This document shows positions 10,561-22,211 of a stretch of DNA of 64,000 nucleotides, in pieces (position 1 is the stretch's first letter; the number at the start of each line of letters is the position of its first letter). Below the pieces are notes generated by a model. The model had not been told where the DNA came from and ran no database searches. It was given only the letters and a program-made list of their open reading frames with translations. Source of the stretch: Geosiphon pyriformis (Eukaryota > Glomeromycota > Glomeromycetes > Archaeosporales > Geosiphonaceae); contig JAAOMT010000599.1 in NCBI GenBank assembly GCA_016748015.1, forward strand, positions 458,589 to 522,588. Direction: 5' to 3'. Both the position numbers and the translations under genes were made by a program.

Positions 10561-11115
10561 TAACCATTCTGGCTGAGTTGAAGCTCTTGTGTGTTCCAAT
10601 TAAGTGTCGTGTTGGTTTTGAACAGCCAGTCATTGTCAATGAAGGCTTGATATTGAGTGGCTTCCATAACTAATACTTTGATTGGCACAATAATACCATT
10701 GACTTTTATAGGGAAGTCATCAATCTCACCAATCTGAATTTTGGTTGCTCCATTAGCTGTGATGATTCGTGCACTGGCAGCTTGATCAACTCAGTGACCT
10801 AATTGGTCCATGAGTTGTTTTGTGATAATACTGCCGGCTGATCTACTGTCTAATATTAATTTGATGAAGTGGCCATCAACTTTGGCATTGGTGTATATGA
10901 TGGTGATAAGTTTTTCTTCAAGAGCAGCTCCACTGAATAATGGCATGGCTGACAGTTCCTTGAGTTCAAATAGAAAAATGACATCCAGTGATTTGTTCTC
11001 AGTAATGGTAGCTGGTGGAATGTTGCTAGTAAGTATTGATGATTGGTTGGTTTCTGGATTATTGGGTTGGGTGTCTTCTGGGATAACCAGGAGACTTAAA
11101 TAGTTCTGGGAACTC
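10561..11115 (-). pseudogene. pro: Aspartic protease domain (copy B)
   Basis: The segment IKLILDSRSAGSIITKQLMDQL lies near 10870-10800. The catalytic Asp is kept but the Gly of DSG is Arg, a single G-to-A-type change. The downstream half (IITANGATKIQIGEIDDFP..., VMEATQYQ) is in frame apart from a TGA near 10795. It aligns throughout with copy A and with D. Confidence 0.75.
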
Positions 11116-11600
11116 AGATTTTGAGTATACCCAGTTTCTGAATTCTACTGTTGTGATCCTGACAGCTGGTTGGATGAACTGGAGATTGGTTGGTGAACAA
11201 CCATTGCCGATCTTCAGTTTTGGGTGACTCTTGATCTAAGGTTTCTTAATGTTATTTAAGCTGGGTTTGATGGTAGTGTTTGAACTGTGGGTGTTTGATA
11301 AATTATTTGTGGCTGTGGTGGTTGATATATTATCAGTAACTGTAGTTGATAAACTGGAGATTGATATATGGGTGGTTGATACATTGGTTGTTGCATCATT
11401 GGCAGGTAAGTTGGTTGATATGGTGCTGAGTTGAATTGGTAACTCAGAGTTGGGAACTGGCAATTGGGGTTTCAATATTGATTTCCTGATTATTGGTTAT
11501 TATTATAAAATTAGCAGTCAGCTCTAATGTGGCCTTGTTTACCACAGTTATGGCAGACACACGTCTTTTGTTGCCATGACTGATTTGAAGATGATGATGA
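11116..11600 (-). pseudogene. gag: Nucleocapsid CCHC knuckle and linker (copy B)
   Basis: An intact CHNCGKQGHIRADC knuckle (CX2CX4HX4C) is encoded at 11514-11555. It is followed by a Thr/Ser/Asn/Pro-rich linker with short repeats (11236-11475 open). This is the reference against which the mutated knuckle of copy A can be read. Predicted role is genomic RNA binding in the particle. Confidence 0.75.
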
Positions 11601-12310
11601 ATGTGACTAATTTTGGAAATAATTTATGTTTCCTGAATTATTGCGTTATTGTGGTGGTTAATAAATTGTGCAATTGTCAGCTAAATATCCTTCCAATTTT
11701 TGATTAATTGAATTACTGAATTGTTTTAATTTGGAATCCAATTCAGATGATCCATTTATTATTAGATTAATGGCTTGGGTATGGCTTGCTTTGAGTTCTG
11801 CTGATTCAAAATCTCTGGCATTTGTAATGGCAATTTGGAGAGTTTGTGAATGCATTGGACATATGTGCTGGAGAAGGCTACTATGCAGTCTATGAATGAA
11901 CTGGTTTAGAATCTGAGGTGCTGTAAAATAGTTGGCTTGAATTGCTTAAATCTGGTGCAAATTTCTGTGGAAACATTCCAAGTAAGTGGTAACTGCTTTA
12001 GTTTCTCCTTGTTTGATTGTGGTAAAGGTGTTGACTAAGTGATTAATGCTGTTGTTATTACTGAAATATCCCAAAAATGCAGTTTTAAATTCCTGGAATG
12101 TTTGAGGTTTAACAATTAAACTCTGATACCATGAGTCAGCAATATCTTGTAGAAAATAGGAAATTGCTTGAAGGGCTCTGTCATCATTTCATTCATTGGT
12201 TGTGATGGCTTTTTCCACATCATTGAGCCATACTTGGGCATCATCTTCTTCACTGGTAAATTTCTCAATTTTGGCAATTGGAGCATAAGCCATTGGTTGT
12301 TGTTGTGGTT
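11601..12310 (-). pseudogene. gag: Gag capsid region (copy B)
   Basis: This aligns over its whole length with the 215-residue capsid of copy A, starting from AYAPIAKIEKF near 12290 and ending QKLEGYLADN near 11670. Stops near 12190 and 11945 sit where copy A has Trp and Gln. The pattern is again transition-type damage. Confidence 0.75.
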
Positions 12311-12905
12311 GTTGAACTAGTTGCTAGATAAGTTGCTGTAGTGGTGGCTATTAAAGAGGTATTTGCTGCTGTTGAATCAGTTTAATAATCAGTTCAATTG
12401 GTGGCTGATTGATGACAATATTTAGAAGTAAGTTTTATTGATTAATTAAGTCAGGGTTTTGATCGTTCTGATTTGGCTGTGTTTGAAAATTGGGAGTTTC
12501 AATTTCTGGATTTTCTAAATTTAGATTTTGCTGAGTCTGAAAATTCGGGGTTTCAATGTTTGGGTTCTCTGGGATCGGGTTTTGGTAAGTAAGTTATTGA
12601 TCTTCAGATTCTTTTTCTTGTTCTTTTTCCAAATCCATTACTTCTCAGAAACTTGCAGTTCTGAAATCTGGTTGAGGTAGTGGAAATTGAAGTTCTGATG
12701 GCATTAGAAATCATAACTTAAATCCTTCGAAATACATGCCATATGGTCCTAAAAGATTTTCTTTCCTTTGTTTACTCTGAAATGAGAATCATCCAAAGAT
12801 TGATGTCACATGTGATGTGGACACATCTGTTGATGTAATGTTGATGATGCTTTCAGGTGTGTAGTGGTATGATGGGTTTGTTGATGATTCAACTCTGGTT
12901 TTCTT
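12311..12905 (-). pseudogene. gag: Gag linker, low complexity (copy B)
   Basis: Gln/Pro/Asn/Glu-rich reading with stops, homologous to 213-658 of copy A. Nothing else is recognised in this stretch. Confidence 0.5.
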
Positions 12906-13283
12906 TTAAGTGAATGGTTGTATTTGTTTTAGTGTCACTGCTGGTGTTTGCAACCTTTCTTTGCCTTTGTCTGCATAGGTAATAGAGAATTGTTGTTGTG
13001 TGTATCTTTCGATGGTTTGGTTGATTTCCCTGATAATTGGTGCGAAACTATAATTTCTTGGTAAGCTGGTGTGTTGAAATAATTCTGTATAGAAATTTTC
13101 TCTTGTAGCTTCAATGTTAACTGTTTCTCTTAAGCAGTCTGTGATTTTATTGTTAACATAGAAGTTAAAGACTGATTCTACTGGGAAATAATTATTGTTC
13201 AATCTTAATTGTTGGCTATACTGTTGAAACAAGGATTTGGTAAATCCTAAATGGTTTGCTCCTATGATTTCTGATTCTGCCAC
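12906..13283 (-). CDS. gag: N-terminal Gag domain, helical, unknown function (copy B)
   Basis: 125 open residues with spaced aromatic and charged positions (F.NFYVNNKITDCL near residue 40, ENFYTELFQHT near 60, IIREINQTIERY near 83). Similar patterns occur in D (52560-53411) and C (57491-58138) as the first element ORF behind the primer-binding site. I do not recognise a named family. Location suggests a matrix-like Gag N-terminus. Confidence 0.6.
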   Translation of the reverse strand: MAESEIIGANHLGFTKSLFQQYSQQLRLNNNYFPVESVFNFYVNNKITDCLRETVNIEATRENFYTELFQHTSLPRNYSFAPIIREINQTIERYTQQQFSITYADKGKERLQTPAVTLKQIQPFT

Positions 13284-13326
13284 TTTTGGATGATTGTGGT
13301 TGGTGCTGGTTCTCTGTAGAATTATA

Positions 13327-13343
13327 CTTCACAGAGAGCACCA
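13327..13343 (-). other. Primer-binding site, copy B
   Basis: Two bases inside the 5' LTR, on the minus strand, stands TGGTGCTCTCTGTGAAG. It begins with the TGG complementary to a tRNA CCA end. C (57492) and E (29181, minus) share the first TGGTGCTCYC. The primer tRNA cannot be named from the sequence alone. Confidence 0.65.
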
Positions 13344-13939
13344 AATGTTACAGGTGATTATTTGGAGTCTTAAAGCAAATAACAAACCCGTAACTTGGTG
13401 CTCAATTGATATAAATAATGTTGGTAATATCTGAAAAATTTTTTGTTGATCTGAAGGTTTGATTGTGGAGTTTTTTGTATAATGGACAGAGAGTTAAGTG
13501 ATGGTTTTATCCATAGCTTTCTGAAACTGCAGTTTCATTAAATTTTTTTTTCAGTATAGTGGCCAGTAATCCTCCTAGTAAGCTATCTTCAAATCTATGA
13601 GTGTTCTACCCTTGTTTTACAGGTCTTTTACCAGTCACTATGACATCTGTATCTCAGTGCTTAATTTTTAATCAATTTAGTAAAACCAAAGAAATAACAA
13701 AAAGAAATAAAAAAAAATAAAATAAATGAAGAAATAAATGAAAGCAATTGCAAGTTAGTATCCTGTCAATAGTCATGATCAAGAGCTATTGTTTCAGTGT
13801 GGTTAAGTATCAATTACTATTAACATAAAGTGCTAATAGTGGAGAGTAAATTGAGATAGTAAATAATTATTTATTGATATTTGTGATGTAGAGAGTTTCT
13901 AACTGATAGATTCTGCCTTTTTATTTCTAATGTTACTGC

Positions 13940-13947
13940 TATATATA
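13940..13947 (-). promoter_or_regulatory. TATA-like box of alpha LTR (copy B)
   Basis: TATATATA directly downstream (in element direction) of the palindromic array; same place as in copy A's LTR. Inferred promoter. Confidence 0.45.
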
Positions 13948-13989
13948 CATAATTAATGTTCTATGAGATCGCTCATATTCTCAAGTGAT

Positions 13990-14158
13990 GTGCTATAATT
14001 TTTCAAATAATGCTCACATTGCTGAGCAATGTGTTATATTTTCTTGACATTACTCCACATTGCTGAGTAATGTGCCTTGATTTCTGACATTGTTTTACAT
14101 TGCTGAGCAATGTGCTATGATTTCTGACATTGCTCTATATTGCTGAGCAATATGCTTA
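13990..14158. repeat. 40-bp tandem array with palindromic core in U3 (copy B LTR)
   Basis: Four units spaced 40-41 bp each carry CACATTGCTGAGCAATGTG or a one- to three-base variant (14015, 14056, 14096, 14136). The first is a perfect 19-base palindrome around a central base. The block lies at the same LTR offset as the unrelated GGAATTCC block of copy A. Confidence 0.85.
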
Positions 14159-14224
14159 CATGCTAACTACTACTTACCTATTGGTCTACTATTTTTTATA
14201 TCTGATTTTTTTTTATGAGTAACA

Positions 14225-15546
14225 GCAACCAGCCTGCTTTTATTTGCTTCTGAGAATGCTCTACATGGTAAAGCACCAGAAAAAAATTTCTCACCAACTG
14301 CACAGCCCAAAGAAATATGATTTAAGTTCTCACACTTAGCACATTTAGTTGGAATAAAATAAGACCAGTGCATATTAGCACTTTTCAGCACAGACATGGT
14401 TTTTATAACTGCATCTAATAATTTAGCAGAATCAAAACAGACAGCAGCACATCTGGCCTAAGCATAAGAAACTGAATGACAGTTAATAATACAAGTTCTT
14501 CTACCAACTGAGATAATATAATTCTAAATATTGTGTGCATTGGTCTTCATTGGCAAAGTATACAATAGTGCTTTGTAAGCATCTCTTATATCTCATGATT
14601 TTTTATTCATATCAGACCTAACAATACACACCATATTCTTCCCAATTAGGATAAACCATTTAACTACAATCAAATCAACATAATTAGTCTGTTCAAATTC
14701 TACTAAAGCTTTCTGTTACAGCCTCACCAATTGCATTTTAATCGACTTAATTGTGCCAAATTCAGAAAGCACAGCCCACACAGTCTCAGCTAATATTCCA
14801 ATTGGAATTTCTTTCAACACAACAGCCCAATCTAAATACACAGTAGATTTCTTAAGATTGGTGTTTACCAAAATATTTGCAGCTCTTGCCTTTTTTACAG
14901 CCTGTGCCAAACTTGATTCAGAAGTGAAAAAGGCACAAACAATTCCAGCAAATTTTGAGGAGGTAGAGACCTCTCCAAAACCATCAACTTTTAAAAACAA
15001 CTTTTTAATAGACACAAGTTTTTCATAAGAAAACTTTTCAGCAATTTTTTCCAGACCAATATTTAGAGCAAAAGATTTTTTGACAAACATATTAACTAGA
15101 TTCTTCAATGGTGGAGAGAAAACTACAGGAACATCCAAAAGAATGTTATCATTATTAACATCACTCAAAAATTTAATTTTACCTAATGGCATACTCAAAG
15201 CTTTTTTTGTTATCAATCTCAGACCTTTTGGCATTTGGTTGGAATTATCTTCATTAAACACATTCCTTTCTTTATAATCCATACTGGTTTCCTCTATTAG
15301 ATACTCTTTTTTCATATTAACATTATCAGATTTGGTAGTATCACCAGCTTCAGATTTTCAAGAACTACTAACTACTTTTTCAGACAAAACAGCTCTATGA
15401 ACAGCACTATCTTTTAGAATACCTCCTTTTTTTTTTTTTCTAGATGCAATATCTTTGTCAACAACACTAGTATCAGCACCAAAATCTTTGACAGACTCCT
15501 TTATCACAGCAATACTACAGCCAATAGTGGTCTTATAATCAAACAA
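14225..15546 (-). pseudogene. LINE ORF1 protein with CCHC knuckle (copy 1)
   Basis: Lys-rich N-terminal part (15358-15546), then a 199-residue part (14716-15315) with IKFLSDVNNDNILLDVP, FVKKSFALNIGLEKIAEKF and an RRM-like end (VVLKEIPIGILAETVWAVL, IKSIKMQLVRL). After a decayed stretch comes KCAKCENLNHISLGC, which is CX2CX4HX4C, near 14330. Such ORF1 proteins bind LINE RNA. Copy 2 has an equivalent with one ligand changed (KCDKYEK). The last residues before 14225 match copy 2 up to the insertion point. Stops at 15355 and 14716 break the frame. Confidence 0.7.
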
Positions 15547-15620
15547 AAAGAGTTTGGATTTATCATACTGAATTGTAAAAAACTTCTTTTAAGAAAAACT
15601 TTTGACTCTTTTTTGGGAAT
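14225..15620 (-). mobile_element. LINE copy 1, ORF1 region only, cut by copy B
   Basis: Homologous to 40930-42340 of LINE copy 2. The three readable pieces run from MFDYKTT (15546) to KSRLVAV at 14225, where the alpha LTR begins. The rest of the LINE (endonuclease, RT, RNase H) would be beyond copy B, left of the window. 15547-15620 is a short AT-rich 5' leader shared with copy 2 (CTTTTGACTCTTTTTTGG). Confidence 0.75.
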
Positions 15621-15639
15621 TTTGGATGAAAGAAAATTT

Positions 15640-16852
15640 TTAAATTATTAAGTTTTTTTTTTAATAAAATGTTTTATTTGTTGTACTATTTTTTTATAAA
15701 ATACTTATTTAAAATTGTTAATATATAGTGTCTAAATATTTAATTGTTATTTCAAATAATAATAACAATATACTATTAAAAACTGTTTTTTTAACTTTTG
15801 TAGTCTTTTTTTATTAGTTTTTTTAACTTATTATTAGATTTCTGAAAATTTTTTTACTTTTTTAACAAGTTTTTTTGTGTAGTTATTTTCTTATTTTTGA
15901 GTTTTATTGTATAATATCTTCTTAATTGTCTTGTTTTTTTGAATATTTTTATAATAAATTTCTTGTTTATTAATTGTTATTTCTATGTTTAAGTTTTTGG
16001 TTTTTAATATTTAAAATAATTATTGTGTTATTATGTATATTTTATTTGTTATTTTTATTTTTTGTTTTATTTATTACATATACTGATTATATTTATAATA
16101 ATTTTCAGTTTTATAATATATCAACTTTAATAATAATAATTGGTTCTAAATTTTGTAAAATTTTATCTGATTTAATTAATCTTTCTTGTGCTTTTAACTA
16201 AAGTATGTTAAGGTTTGCTAATATTTTACTATAATATAATATTAACTAATTTTTATGTACTGTTTTAGTTAAAATTTTATTTTTTAGTCTTATTTTATAT
16301 GATTTATTTTTTAGTATTTTTTTAATATAAAATAGTCTGTTTTAATTTGAATTAAATTTTTTATTTCATTGATTTTTTGTTTTTATATAATATAAAAATA
16401 TTTGGTTTTTAATTTTAAATTTAGCTAGTTTGTTTAACAATTATTTATTATGTTTTTTTTGTTTTTTTTGTAACTTTAATATAATTTATTGTTTTTTTTG
16501 TTTTTCAAGATTTCTATTAAATTATATATTTGTTTTAATAATATTATTTAAAATATAATATTATTATTTTTTTATTAGTAATATTGCTATTTTGCTATAT
16601 ATTAATTTAAATAATATAACTTAAACAATATTTTGTTTTATTGTTTAATAAGTAAATAATACTAATAATATAAATATGTTTTATTTTTTTTGGTTTTTTT
16701 AACTAATTTTAGTTAATACTTTATATAATATTTTATTAATTTTTTTAATTAAGTTATTTTTTTGTGAATAATATGATAATAATAATAATTATTATTATTA
16801 TTTAATTTTAAATTTTTGACTTAATTTTGTTAATGTTCTGTTTACAAAATAA
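15640..16852 (-). pseudogene. Decayed alpha relic 1: post-integrase ORF and integrase
   Basis: Almost pure A+T, C nearly absent on the plus strand. By eye 15885-16140 follows the reverse complement of copy A 7260-7545, and 16120-16850 follows A 7270 down to ~6520 (integrase C-terminus and core). Substitutions include both C-to-T and G-to-A. The apparent open reading at 15974-16201 is chance. The relic stops at 16852, where a decayed alpha LTR begins. Confidence 0.6.
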
Positions 16853-17790
16853 TATTATAAATATATTTAATAAAATAATATTATAATGTTTTAGTGCTTA
16901 AAATTTAGTAATAAGAGCTAAATAGTCTTTAAATAAATTGTGTTTAATTGTTAATAGTTCTATTAGTCTTTAAAAATTTTTTGTTTATAAATTTATCTGT
17001 TGAGTTTTTTTGTTATAAAACACAAAGATGTGTTTTTTATTGTAATATTAATATTATTATTATATTATTCTGTAATAGTTAATTACAATTGCTAAAATTT
17101 AATATTGTTTTTTTGCTCTTTTAATAAGCTAACAAGATAAAGTTAATATTTAAACCTAAAAAAAACTTCTCTTTTTTATTAGACTATTATAAAATCTAAT
17201 CTTAAAACAGTTAATTTTCAATATTGCTATTTTATAAAATAAATAAAAATAAAAGAAAAAAAATTAGTATCTTATTAATTATTATAATTAAAAGCAATTA
17301 ATTTAAGTTGTTAGAATTTTAAAAGCATTATTCTAATTGTATTGATTTAAAATTAAAAATAAGCAAAACAATTAAGTAGATTTCAACAAATAATTTGGTA
17401 AAATTATGTAATTATAAATAAAATAATAATATTTTATTTAATTAATAAAAGATATAAAAAAAACCAAGATAAAAAAAGCTTTTAGATTAAAAATAAAAAT
17501 TTAATTTTTGTATAATTTTTTTTTCTGTCTGTTAAAATTACTTGTTTTTATATATATTTTCTAATTTTATAAAATTGCTTTTAATTATTTGTTATTATTA
17601 ATTATTATTTACTATTTTTAGCTATTACTTTGTTTTTTATATTATAATTAGTTATTTTATATTATTACTAATTATTTTGTATTATTTTGAATTATCTTAT
17701 GTTATCTTATTTTTTTATTTTATTACATAGTATTTACGTTTTTTTTAATAAGTTTTTGATCAATTTTTTACTTAAATAATAATATTTTTT
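16853..17790 (-). repeat. Decayed alpha LTR (3' LTR of relic 2)
   Basis: Inverted copy of 54716-55727. Matching landmarks include AAACACAAAGATG at 17018 against CATCTTTGTGTC at 55538, and the AT minisatellite at 17590-17720. The opening TATTAT corresponds to a mutated TGTTAC. The alpha identity is supported by weak alignment of its end with GTAACTTGGTGCTC of intact alpha LTRs. Confidence 0.5.
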
Positions 17791-20700
17791 TTTTAAAATT
17801 AAATTTCTGTAAAATCTTCAAAAGTTGTTTTTTTAATATAATGTTTAAATATTATATTAAATATTGTTTTTTATAGTTTTTTGAATTGTAATTGGTTATT
17901 TTTTTAATGTTGTTAACTATAATTGTTTTTATTATACTGTTTAATAATATAATTAAATAGTATTTAAATACTAAATATAATCTGTAAGTTGCTTTATAAT
18001 GTAATATTAGATTGATTTTTTTAAAAAATTGTTTTACTTGTTCCAAAACTTTTTTGTTAAATACTTAATTATTGTTATTTATATATGATATTTATAAATT
18101 TAGTTTTTTATCAATTTTAAAGAACCAATACATTAATAGAAGTTTTTTTTATGTTGTAAAGATTTTTGACATTTATTTTCTAATGTTTAATTCTATTATT
18201 AAATTATTTAAATCTTTTTTTACTTTTTTTATTGTTTAAGTATTAAGGTTTTTTTTGCTTAAAACCAAGTAGATTAAAAATATTTAGTTTTAATTAAATT
18301 TTTATTTGTTTTTTTTTTGCTTATAATTCTGTATTATAATTTTTATTTATTAATAATTACTTTTAAGAAAATTATTAATTATTGTATAGCTTTAAAAAGT
18401 TGTTATAAAAGTTTTAAAATATTATCTAAAATTTTTATAGTAAAATATGTTTACTGTCTTTTAATTTTTCTGGTTATGTTTTTATATTTTTATTATATTA
18501 TAAATTAAATAAATTGTAGTCAACAATAATAATTGGTTTTAGATTTTGTGAAATATTTTTGGATTTAATTAATAAAATTTGTGTTTTTAATTGAAATATA
18601 ATTAATAATAATATTTGTATTATATAATAAAGTTTTAAATAATTTTTATGTGTAGTTTTCTTTAGAATTTTGTTTTTTAATTGTAGTTTATAGACTCTAT
18701 TATCAAGAATTTTATGTATATAAAATAGTTTATTTTACTTTAGATCAAATTTTTTACTCTATTGTTTTTTTGTTTTAGTATAATATAATAATACTTTGGT
18801 TTTAATCTTAAATTTAACTGGTTGGTCAAATAGATAATTGTTATGTCTTTTTTTTTGTTGTTTTTAAGAATTATTAATATTATTAAGTGCTGTTTTGTGA
18901 TTATTTTCTAATGTTTTCATAAACTAGTATGTTTTTTAGTATAAAATAATTTCAAAATTTTTTTTAGCAATTGTTTTTATTAGAAAAAAATATATTTTCA
19001 GTTTAATAAACAGTATAATTATTCTTTTATATACTAATTTAAATAATATAAATTAAATAGTATTTTGCTTTAATATTTGGTATGTAAATAATACTAAGGA
19101 TATAAATAAGTCTTATTCTTGTATATTTTTATAACTTATTTTTGTTAATGCTTTATACAATATTTAGTTAAATTATTTTACTAATTTATTTGTTTGAAAA
19201 TAATATAATAATAATAAAAATTATTTTATTTTAAATTGTTAACTTAGTTTTATAAAAATGCTGTTAATAAAATGAGTTTTTTGATTAAATTATATTTTTT
19301 TTTGATATTTATGTTGACAATCAAATTTTAATATACAAATTCAATTATTGTTTTGGCATTTACAATTTAAATAGCATAAATTTTTGGCTATTTAGTAAAA
19401 TAGTCTATAGCTATTGTAATATATTAATTTTCTTTAAAAATAATTAAAAAAAATTCAATAAAATTAATTTTAATTCTATTAAATAAATTTTCAGCTAGAA
19501 TAAGTTAAAGTAATTTGATTGTTCTACTTCTTTTTTTTTTTTAACAGAAGTTACAATTATAAATATATTTAAAAATATTTTCATATATTATTGACCAATA
19601 ATATAAGTTAATTGTTCTTTATAAAATAGCATTTTTGTTAAAATGTTTGGCAATTAAATTAAAATACATGTTAAACAAGATGGTTTTTTTTTATAATTTG
19701 TTGTAATATGATATGATTTTAACATTTTTATTAATATAACTTTTTATTATAAATAAGATAATTTTAAGTTTGTTTTTAAATAGTACTTTGTTTTTGTTAA
19801 GATGGTTTTTTTTGGATTAAAATGTTAATAAATATTGGTATAATTGTTAATAAGTAAATGTGTTTATTAATAAAAGATTAAATCTAAGTTATTTTTAATA
19901 AATTGTTAATATTGGTGTTTTTGTTTTTTCTTTATAATATACTTTATAAAAAAATTATTGTAGATAAATATTTTATTTTACATATTTTTTTTCAATTAAG
20001 ATTTATTAAGTAATTATATTAATCTTTTATAATCTGTATATAAGTTAAATAACTAGCAAAAATAATGTTTCCAGTTTTAAACAGCCTAATAAATAGCAAA
20101 ACATTCTAAGTCTGTAATATTATATATTGTTTTGCTGTAATAATACTGTAGTTTGTATAAAAAATAGAACATTTTTGGTTATTAAGTTTAATTTGTAATA
20201 AAATTGTACTTAAGACATTTTTTAAGACATTTATAGCTACAATAAACTATTTATTAAAGTCTAAATATATTAGAATTAAAGCTTTGATAAATTAATATTT
20301 AATATAGTTAAAAACTTTCTGTTGGCTAATTTTTTACATATAAGAAACATATTTTGAAAGTAGATAATAAAAAGTTTAACAATATCTAAAAAACTTTTGA
20401 TAAAATAATAATAATATTTAACAAGTCTTAAAAATTTTTATAATTCTTAGAAATTTTTTGGAACAGAAAAATTTTTAACTTTTTAAACTTTATCTAAATT
20501 GGCTTTATTTTGTTTTTTCTAATAATATGTTTTAGAAATTTAAGCTTGGTTTTTTTAAAAAAACATTTATTAAGATTGAGATTGAATTTTGTATTTTAAA
20601 AATAATTAAAAACTTGTTAAAGATAAAATAGATAATTATCAAATATTTCTGAAAATATGTTGGTATTATTTAGATAAAAAACAATTAATTTTTATAGAAT

Positions 20701-22211
20701 TTTTTGTATATAACATTTATCAGATATTAAAAAGTGACTAAGATATTATAGAGTCTAAAAAACATTACATTAAATTCGAAGTTTTCATCTTAAATAGTAA
20801 AAACAGTTTTTTTTTGTCAATTAAGTTTATTTCGACTTGCTAATATTTATTGGCTAAATCTAATTATAAAAACCATTTTTTATTTCCTAAGTTATATAGA
20901 ATTTTTTGAATAAGAAAAGTTAAATAATTATCTTTTCAAGTTATATTATTGAGTTTTTAATAATCAATACAAAAATGTATTTTTTTATTTTCTTTAATAA
21001 TTAAAACAACTGATAAGAATTATAAGCTTAGAAATTTCTTAATTAAATTATTATCTAGTATTTGTTGTACTTTTTGCTTAATTAAGTTGTCTTTATCAAG
21101 ATAATTTAATAAGCTTATTATTTAATAAGTCTAATATTTTTAGTATCAATTTTATATTTTATAATATCAATATATTCAAATTTGTTTTTATTGACAAAAA
21201 TATTAATATATTGGTTTAATAGAACTTTGAATTATATTTGTTAAAAAATATTTAAATTTCAAGATTAAGTTTATTAATTTTTTCTGGAATAAACAAATAA
21301 ATTTTTTTATATTTAAAAAATAATATTGCAAAATAAAAATAGTTAAGCAAAATTAGAAATAGATTAGAATTTTTGAAATTCTAAATGTTTAAAATGTTTA
21401 TAGACTTTAACAGAAATATAAAGATTTAGAATATTAATCAAATAACAGATTTCTGAAATAGCTTTAAACAATAGTGTTTAATTCTGAATTTTTTGTTTAA
21501 TTTTTATAATATACTGTTAGTATAATAGAATTAAAATAATAGTATCAATATAGATAAGTTTTATTTTGTCATTTAATTTTTTTACAAAGTTGATTTGCAT
21601 GTTTTTTTTACTAAATCCAAATTTTTGAATTTTTCTAATAATAAAACCTAATTTTTTTAAGTATTTATTAGAATAAATTAAAAAATTTTAACAAAAAACA
21701 AGAAGATGGCTTAAACAATTTTTTTGTGATTCAATTATATAGAGTTTATTAAAGTTGTTTTGGAATATTATAATAATATTTTCAGTATATTTAGCATTAA
21801 TTATTTCTTTTTTAATATTAATTTTTTTGTTTATAAGACTAAAATAAAATATAATCTGAATTATAGTACTAATAGAGATTTTTAGAACTAATTTAAAATC
21901 TATTTGTATTAAAAAATAGAATACTATAACTACAAAAAATTGTTTGGAGTATTTTAAATTAAATTTAATATTATTTATATGTACTTTTTTTAAATATATT
22001 CTTTTATTATTGTTATTGTATTATTTTAGTTTTAATTCTTTAAAGAAATTAAAACAAGTAAGATATTGTTCTATTTTAATAGCTATATTTGGCTCTTAAA
22101 ATAATATGTATTCTGTAATTAATTTATATTTTTTTTAGGCTTTTTAAATTTAGAAATTAGGTAAAAAATTTAAGATAATAAATTGAAAAAAAATTATATT
22201 TATTATAATAT
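17791..22211 (-). pseudogene. Decayed alpha relic 2: extra ORF, integrase, RNase H, RT, dUTPase
   Basis: The order along the plus strand is the reverse of copy A. The extra ORF is at 17850-18460 (a reading LEQVKQFF..YRLYL at 17852-18046 still resembles A). The integrase C-terminus is at 18520-18830 and its core at 19020-19480. RNase H and RT follow to ~21060, including a stretch at 20800-20880 parallel to D's DLTSGYWQVEMD coding. The dUTPase region runs to 22120. No frame is usable. Element E interrupts it at 22211/29891; the continuation at 29891-30190 resembles the cysteine-rich module. Confidence 0.6.

Larger units (their letters stand above)
8832..14224 (-). mobile_element. alpha-family Ty3/Gypsy element, copy B (3' part interrupted by copy A)
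   Basis: The element runs on the minus strand from its 5' LTR (13346-14224) through primer-binding site, gag, protease and cysteine-rich module to the dUTPase, stopping at 8832. There the reading enters copy A's LTR. RT, RNase H, integrase and 3' LTR must lie left of the window if this is a simple nested insertion. Copy B itself cuts LINE copy 1 at 14224/14225. Confidence 0.8.
13346..14224 (-). repeat. alpha-family LTR, 5' LTR of copy B (879 bp)
   Basis: TGTTAC...GTAACA termini; homologous to 7988-8831 in reverse complement outside the U3 repeat block. A purine tract at 13680-13740 is the minus-strand view of the conserved pyrimidine tract. Inside edge: primer-binding site. Outside edge: LINE copy 1 ORF1. 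GCAA at 14225-14228 is the predicted target duplication. Confidence 0.85.

Noticed and set aside
13990-14158. CRISPR-like array of spaced palindromic repeats
   Set aside because: Spacers are near-identical and only ~20 bp, the array is inside an LTR, and the context is eukaryotic.
15974-18508. Short Phe/Leu/Ile-rich readings resembling membrane proteins in the AT-rich stretch
   Set aside because: They are translations of T-rich decayed transposon sequence; alignment to intact copies shows other frames were coding.
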